From Corythoichthys intestinalis (lineage: Eukaryota; Chordata; Actinopteri; Syngnathiformes; Syngnathidae), in the NCBI RefSeq assembly GCF_030265065.1, contig NC_080407.1, positions 54,167,666-54,231,665 on the forward strand: DNA of 64,000 bases, given 5' to 3'. Shown in pieces: positions 58,601 through 64,000 of this stretch (the stretch's first letter is position 1; every line of letters begins with the position of its first letter). The position numbers were made by a program, and so were the translations under genes. The notes under the pieces were generated by a model. That model ran no database searches and had not been told where the DNA came from. It was given only the letters and a program-made list of their open reading frames with translations.

Positions 58601-60164
58601 CTATGTAATGAAATATAAATATTAAAAAAAAAAAAAGCTTTTAGTTTTAAAGCTTTCTTAATTTCTTTCTCTCAATAACGATGTAGATTTGTTTTTATTA
58701 TTAAATCAAAAAACAAAGTTACTTCTATCAAAAACAAAGTTGCTTCAATCAAAATACAGTAGATACTTTTAATCCCAAAAAAGTCACCTCAATAAAAAAA
58801 TTGTTTTTGATTGCAAAAATAAATTTGAGACAAAAAAGCATTTGAAAACTATTTTTCTTGATTGAAACAAATGTTTCCTTTGAAGTAATGTTGTTTTGTG
58901 TTTGGGCCACATTTTGGCGAGGACATTTGTGTCTTTATTATTCAATCAAATAAGTTGCTTCAAACAAAAAAATATATATAAAAAGAAAAACTTTGCACAT
59001 GTGTCAATCACCGTTTACCAAAGCCTGAGAGGGTTTGAGTAGACTCACTATGAAGCTTTTAATAAAGCCAAGCATTTTCTTACTACTTTATTCTTGTTTA
59101 AAAATAATTCGGTGGGGCAGTAACATGTTTAAAACTTATCATAATTCTTACATTTTGAAGTGCTTGAAAACCATTTATAAATGATACTTTGGTGAAAAAA
59201 GTGAAAAAACATGTCTTATATACATGTATCTTTTGTCCAATGTAAAATCTGAATAAATACATTGAACACGCACAAAAAAATGGGGGGGGGGCGCTACTTC
59301 GCGGTTTTCACTTATTGCGGCGGGTTCTGGTCCCCATTAACCGCGAAAAACGAGGGATCCCTGTATTTCTGAAAAGCTTTAAGAAGCAAGAGTCATTCCT
59401 ACCACTCGTCGGGCCGGTGTTGTGCCGACACCGGCCGTCAGCTCAAGTCCCAGCCGAAAATAACGCGTCTCAGGCGAACAACGGGAGCGATACGAGGCGC
59501 CCCCCTCCATCCGAGAGCAGTCGCTTAATTTGACTCAACAGTGTGTTTCTTCATTTATATTACCGCTAAATACACAAGCTTGACGCCAATTTAACGGGAG
59601 CTAATCTTTTTCATGGGAGATTTGGCTAGCTCTGGCAGTGTTCAACGCAAGCTGCAACGAATGGCAGTAACTTTTTTATATCGCAAAATGTGAAAACGAT
59701 TGAAACCATTACTCGCCAAATTCAACCTGCTGGCAAATACAGGCAAGTGTGCATGCTGCGCTCTGGTCTGCCCCGGTGTGGGTAAGGCCTGCTTTTTGTT
59801 TTCGCAGTTTTGCAATCCAACCAAAGGCTCTCCGAGCACTCCATGTACACGTATGGCGTGCGCGCGTTTGGAATAATGGAACGCAGCTTGGGCCGATGAT
59901 TGGTTCTCGTCAGCGAAGCGTCTAGAAGGATTTTGCTGACTGTGTTAAGTGCTCAGTTTGCGTACTAAATTAATCACAGGATGATAATAATAATTAAATA
60001 CAACCTCCCGACCCCCCCCCCCCTCCCAAAAATAATTTCTCCTCGGATCTACGCAATTCACGTAGGTCGCCCTTTTTGACTTCAAAACGGCGAATTTCGC
60101 CGAAAGGTGAGAGATTTTCATGCCTGTTCTCACCTTTTTAACCCCTGACCCATTTTCATGCCTG
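55684..60164 (+). mobile_element. Unclassified DNA element, outer copy, carrying an inverted copy of itself
   Basis: It starts CAGGCATGAAAATCTCTCAC and ends CCCATTTTCATGCCTG, a 13-bp terminal inverted repeat. TTTTTC stands on both sides (55678-55683 and 60165-60170); removing the element and one TTTTTC restores the host Tc1 end exactly. Without the inner insert (57906-60126 plus one TTCTCA) the copy is about 2.25 kb. The open frame MKISHLSAKFAVLKSK begins inside the left terminal repeat. A pogo-like GGTTCTGGTCCCCATTAACC piece lies at 56450-56800 in reverse. No transposase is recognised, so it is presumably non-autonomous; a 6-bp duplication fits few common superfamilies. Confidence 0.85.
57906..60126 (-). 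mobile_element. Unclassified DNA element, inner copy, complete, inverted within the outer one
   Basis: 2221 bp, reading CAGGCATGAAAATCTCTCAC inward from 60126 on the minus strand and ending at 57906 with the other terminus. TTCTCA flanks it on both sides (57900-57905 and 60127-60132). Removing it and one TTCTCA restores the uninterrupted right end of the outer copy. The two copies are about 95-97 percent alike by eye and face each other, giving a near-perfect palindrome with roughly 2.2-kb arms. It also carries the pogo-like piece at about 59045-59366. Confidence 0.88.
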
Positions 60165-60244
60165 TTTTTCACATGACTGTATGTACAAGTAAAAATGACA
60201 GATATTGTGTCGGTCAGAACATCACATAAATTAATGAAAAAATG

Positions 60245-62011
60245 CTAGTGGTGGATGTTGAAAGTTTGCGTGTCGTCCAGAATGTCAGCCTCTGCCTCGA
60301 TGGACACCACGTGGTGACCCGGAATCATGGCCAGGCCCAGGACTCGGGGTTCACCCTGGGAGAAAGTGTCTAAAAAGACAAAAAAAAAAACATGAAAATC
60401 CATCATTCAAAACTGGGCTTACGTTTTGCTCCCACCTGTGGATTTGAGGAACTCCTGAGCCGAGCCCAGGATGATATTACAATCCCGGTCCGTGCAGAGG
60501 AAAAGACCCACCAAGGTTCTGCCGTCGGTCATGCGGATCCTCATGTTCTTGTTCAGGAGGCTCTGAAGCTTCTGCCTCGCTAAAGACGACATGTCACCCT
60601 GCTCCTGGGTAGACCGAGCACAAAAACAATGTTTAAACTAGTTGTGTGACAAAATATCGAAATTGTGATGTATCGTGATACTTTGCATTAGTGCTGCGAC
60701 GATTAATCGATTAACTTGAGTAATTCAATTAGAAAAAAGCTTCGAATCAATTTTTGTTATTTCGATGACTCGAGTTTGTTTTGAAGGTGTTTGTATTTAG
60801 CTTTATTGATTTGAGTGGATACACTGTCCTCTAGTGGCAACCGTGAATATGACATCACTCATGTAACACTGCTGGATCCAGCTGCTCCCTGGGAAGACCA
60901 ACATAAGGTAAGTTTTTGTTTGAGCTAACATAATTGTTCATGCAGTCAAAATTTACTTCAAAATATTATTACTCAAGTATAAGTAGTCATCCAAACTTTT
61001 ACTCAAGTACAAGTTGAAAATAATACTCAAGTAATGAAGTAACATTGTGAGTAACTGCATACAATTATGGCAGATTTTTTTTGTAAAATGTTTTGTTTTT
61101 GAGAACAACATCTTTATGAACTGATAACTTTTCATTAATTGCTAGTTATGGAATTTGGTAACACTTTATTTAACAGTGGCGCCATAAGACTGTCACAAGA
61201 CAATGAACCACCATGAAGCTTTGAACCAGTGAAAATTCTTGTGAATAAATACTTACATCCATGAATTCTTTCTAGATATGGAAGTAAAACAGTCTCAATT
61301 CTTGGTTAAAAGCAAAAAACCAAAAAAAATGTGCAGTTAGCATTTACTTTACGTAAATACGTCGAAGAATGATGCTAGTCAATGTTGCGGCCGTCATGTA
61401 AAGAGCTTTTCTGGTGAATATTCTTGTGAAAAAATGCTTAAATCCCTGAATTCTTTCTAGATAAGGACGTAAAACAGTTTCGATTCTTGGTTAAAAGCAA
61501 AAAGAACATGCAGTTAGCATTTATTTTACGTAAATATGTCGAAATATGCTAGTCTGTGAGACAATGTGGCGGCAACCTTACAACAAGGAGCTTTTTACGT
61601 TGAAAATTCTTGTGAAAAACGAAAAATATATCTTGAATTCTCAAACAAATCCTTAGCCCTATGTGAGATCGTTATCGTGAGCTGTGTATCGCAAATCGTA
61701 TCGCATCGTGAGGTACCGAGAGGTTCCCTCCCCTAGTTGAAACTGTATGTTACAACCAGTTGTATTTAGGTATAATTCACTTCTAAGAAATCTGTTAAAT
61801 GCTGGTTCCTGTACAAGCAAAAAAGACAAATCCACCACAACTTTGCATGATTTGTTGTGTTTTGTCCATCTGAGCGCTAACTCGTTAGCTTAAATGTTGC
61901 TAAACGCCGACGTCTCGTTTAACGGGAGGCAGACATGCTTTATATTAAAAGGTTAAAATGAGTACATAAACCTACACGAAGCGACGGTCCATTTTCTTCG
62001 ATTGTTGCCAT
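60245..62011 (-). CDS. naa38: NatC N-alpha-acetyltransferase auxiliary subunit 38 (LSMD1)
   Basis: Sm-fold auxiliary subunit of the ribosome-associated NatC complex (with NAA30 and NAA35), which acetylates Met-hydrophobic N-termini. Three exons on the minus strand, 62011-61976, 60604-60436 and 60369-60245, give 109 residues (human about 125). Exon 1 gives [12 protein letters not shown]. Exon 2 gives [20 protein letters not shown] and [20 protein letters not shown]. Exon 3 gives [20 protein letters not shown] and ends in an acidic tail. The two Sm motifs are intact and the wording is almost identical to human NAA38 apart from the ends. It faces dnajc3 tail to tail. The stop codon is only 66 bases from the Tc1-like element, so the 3' end may use transposon DNA. 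Intron 1 (60605-61975) holds repeats. Confidence 0.93.
60690..60960. mobile_element. hAT-like fragment in naa38 intron 1
   Basis: GTGCTGCGACGATTAATCGA starts a piece matching the outer element of the taf6l intron 8 nest and of the dnajc3 nest (GACTCGAGTTTG, CCTCTAGTGGCAACCGTGAA, CCAACATAAGGTAAG). Only the left end is present. Confidence 0.7.
61136..61650. repeat. Repeat scrap followed by about 2.3 units of a 180-bp tandem repeat
   Basis: 61136-61225 is a truncated piece of the CCGTAATTTTC family (AATTGCTAGTTATGGAATTT). From 61226 a unit with ATTCTTGTGAA, TGAATTCTTTCTAGATA, TTCTTGGTTAAAAGC and GCAGTTAGCATTTA repeats at about 61410 and, in part, 61595. Confidence 0.8.
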
Positions 62012-62659
62012 TTGTGCAGTCTTCTTCTGTGGTTTCCTGCCGGAAGTATTTACCAGACGGACATTTTCCTGCGCGACCCTTGTAGAACAGCGACCCTTGG
62101 TGGTCACATGTCGTCATGATACGAAGGAAGAGTCAATACTTTCAGACGGATTTAGAGAGAGAGCATTTTTTTGTTGGTATGTGGCAAAATGGATGCGCTG
62201 TAATGTAAAGAGTATATTCAAAAATCACAATCACGTTTTTCTGCCATTCAAAATGAATGGAAAATTTAGACGTGCACAGTCGTCAGTGGCGTAGCCTGAC
62301 TCTGGTGCCAGTTAAATGTCAATGCGCTGTAGGGTTTAGGTATGTGGCAAAATGGATTTTGGTTTGTGGCATATTTTTGGGAGGGTATGTGGTATTTTTT
62401 AGGGGTAGATGGCATTGTTGCTGGCCATGCACAACCATGCCATTGGCGGATACGCACGTCCCAATTTTCCATTCATATTAAATGGTAGAAAAAAAACGTG
62501 TGGCTGTGATTTTTGACCATACACTTACCATTAGAGCGCATTGACAATTAACTGCCACCCATGTAAGGCTATGCCATTGACAGCTGGGCATGTCCAAATT
62601 TTCCATTCATTTTGAATGGTGGAAAAACGTGGTTGTGATTTTTGACCACACACTTTACA

Positions 62660-63570
62660 TTACAGCGCATCGATTTTGCCACATAGCAAAAACAAGCGAT
62701 ATGTCAAAATTTATTTTGCCACATGGCAAAAAATGCCACGTGGCAAAATCAGTTTTGTCACATGGCAAAAGAAAAAAAATGCCTCGTGGCAACATCAATT
62801 TTGCCACACGGCAAAATTAATGATGCCACATGGCAAAAAAAAAATGCCACATGGCAAAATCAATTCTGCCACATGGCAAAAAATGCCACATGCAAAATCA
62901 ATTTTACCACATGGCAAAAAATGCCACGTGGCAAAATCAAATTTGCCACATAGCAAAAGAAAGACACATGGCAAAAAAATGCCATGTGCAAAAAAAAAAA
63001 AAATGCCACATGAAAAAATTGATTTTGCCATGCGGCCTTTTTTTGCCATATGGCAAAATCAATTTTGTCATGTGGCAAAAAAATGCCACATGACCAAATC
63101 GATTTTGCCACATAGCAAAATCAATTTTACCAAATGGCAAAAAAATGCCACATGGCAAAATTAATTTTGCCACATGGCAAAAAAAATGCCACGTGGCAAA
63201 ATCAATTTTGCCACATGGCAAAAAAATGTGACATGGCAAAAAAAAATGCCACATACCAAAACCAATTTTGCCACATGCCAAAAAAAAAAAATTCTACATG
63301 GCAAAAAAAATGCCACATGGCAAAATCAATTTTGCCATATTGCAAAAAAATGCCACATAGCCAAAAAAAAATGCCACATGGCAAAAATCAATTTTGCCAC
63401 ATGGCAAAAAATGCTACATGGCAAAATCCATTTTGCCACATAGAAAAAAAATGCACATGGCAAAATCCATTTTGCCACATGGCAAAATCCATTTGGCCAC
63501 ATGCCAAAAAAATGCCACGTGGCAAAAAAAAAAAAAAAAGCCACATGGTAAAAGTCAATTTTGCCACATG
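62660..63570. repeat. Array of the self-complementary word TTTTGCCACATGGCAAAA
   Basis: More than forty copies of CCACATGGCAAAA (with CACGTGGC, CATAGC and similar variants) alternate with ATCAATTTTG or A-runs. The core TTTTGCCACATGGCAAAA is an imperfect palindrome, so both strands read alike and every frame is open in places (HMAKKMPHGK-type repeats); these are not genes. The lead-in at 62160-62660 has looser copies of ATGTGGCAAAATGGAT together with TTCCATTCATTTTGAATGG. Confidence 0.95.
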
Positions 63571-64000
63571 ACAAATACCACTTTTCGGCCCTGCTGCGGA
63601 TTTTAGGCAAAGGTCAAGGCTTGGATTTTGGATTTGACCTGATAAGAGATTAAAGAACTATTTCAATGCCATTGACGATCATAGACGTCAAATAATGTGT
63701 TTTTGTGTTGTTAATGTGCAAGTGGTTTATCTTTTCATTTTCTTATTATTTCTCCTTTTGTCTCCTCTTCAATTTTTGCTTGCATCCCTGAATTATGGCC
63801 CTTATTGTATTCTTATTATTATGTATTTCATTAGAAAAAAATGCCGAATACTTGATACCTGACTTCCATCCTCACCACAAGCGGTTAATTTTTTAAGCAA
63901 TACAATCTGATGTAAGTGTGGGCATGGCTGCGGCAGACCCCCCCTCCTTTTTTTTCTTCCCCCCTTTCCAGCACACACACAAAAAATCATTTTTTTAATA
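63571..64000. other. Right end of the window, no gene recognised
   Basis: AT-rich DNA with one ATTGACGATCATAGACGTCA word shared with the 150-bp array family, ending in C/T-rich sequence. Nothing with coding or RNA-gene character. Confidence 0.4.

Larger units (their letters stand above)
53595..60179 (+). mobile_element. Tc1-like element (CAGTCATGTGAAAAAATTAG family) hosting an array and a nested pair
   Basis: It has TA on both sides (53593-53594 and 60180-60181). The left end CAGTCATGTGAAAAAATTAG has its complement at the right, split by the palindromic insertion: GGGTGTCCTCATTTTTTC up to 55683 and TTTTTCACATGACTG from 60165. A short transposase start remains at about 55363 (MVRSSERRML). The original element was near 0.8 kb without the inserts (53836-55200 and 55684-60164). 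It fills most of the space between the convergent dnajc3 and naa38 genes. Confidence 0.9.

Noticed and set aside
55684-60164. Large palindrome read as a foldback transposon or an assembly hairpin artefact
   Set aside because: Two distinct 6-bp duplications and the exact restoration of the underlying sequences fit nested insertion better; arm differences argue against a simple assembly mirror.
62676-63571. Many repetitive frames (HMAKKMPHGK pattern) on both strands
   Set aside because: Low-complexity translation of the palindromic CCACATGGCAAAA array; present in nearly every frame.

Overview
This window is nuclear DNA from a ray-finned fish, most likely a percomorph teleost; the species cannot be named from the sequence. 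The reasons are seven vertebrate genes with many short GT-AG introns, and a typical teleost repeat load of Tc1/mariner elements, hAT miniature elements, L2 and Rex3/RTE-like LINE tails, LTR fossils and tandem arrays. No bacterial, plasmid or CRISPR features were seen.

Gene order is plekhg4-like (+, 3' part only, 79-5716), znf219 (+, 17548-20844), taf6l (+, 28190-33254), fis1 (+, 34073-37778), a claudin-15-like gene (+, 40511-41734), dnajc3 (+, 44987-53225) and naa38 (-, 60245-62011). Every exon set was joined by eye, and all splice phases close in one frame. The products are a Rho exchange factor, a nine-finger repressor-type zinc-finger protein, a SAGA/PCAF-complex TAF, a mitochondrial/peroxisomal fission receptor, a tight-junction channel, an ER co-chaperone and a NatC N-acetyltransferase subunit. 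They form no pathway; this is ordinary eukaryotic linkage. The fis1/claudin-15 pair matches the human neighbours FIS1 and CLDN15.

Between 5.7 and 17.4 kb lie repeats, a 28S rRNA-derived pseudogene, a roughly 180-bp tandem array and a CpG-rich stretch that may be the znf219 promoter. The region from 20.8 to 28.1 kb holds a Tc1 element split by a solo LTR, a small hairpin-type repeat carrying a znf219-like exon scrap, and another Tc1 split by a hAT miniature element. Introns of taf6l, fis1 and dnajc3 carry nested transposons with recognisable target duplications. From 53.6 to 60.2 kb, between the convergent dnajc3 and naa38 genes, a Tc1-like element contains a 1.36-kb tandem array and a 4.48-kb near-palindrome. 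The palindrome resolves as one copy of an unclassified 2.2-kb element inserted in reverse into another copy of itself, each with a 6-bp target duplication. The window ends in a dense array of the self-complementary word TTTTGCCACATGGCAAAA.

The strongest candidate for something undescribed is this 2.2-kb self-nesting element. Next are the znf219 exon fragment in a hairpin repeat, the TE-derived splice acceptor of fis1 exon 2, and the palindromic and nuclear-receptor-motif arrays.
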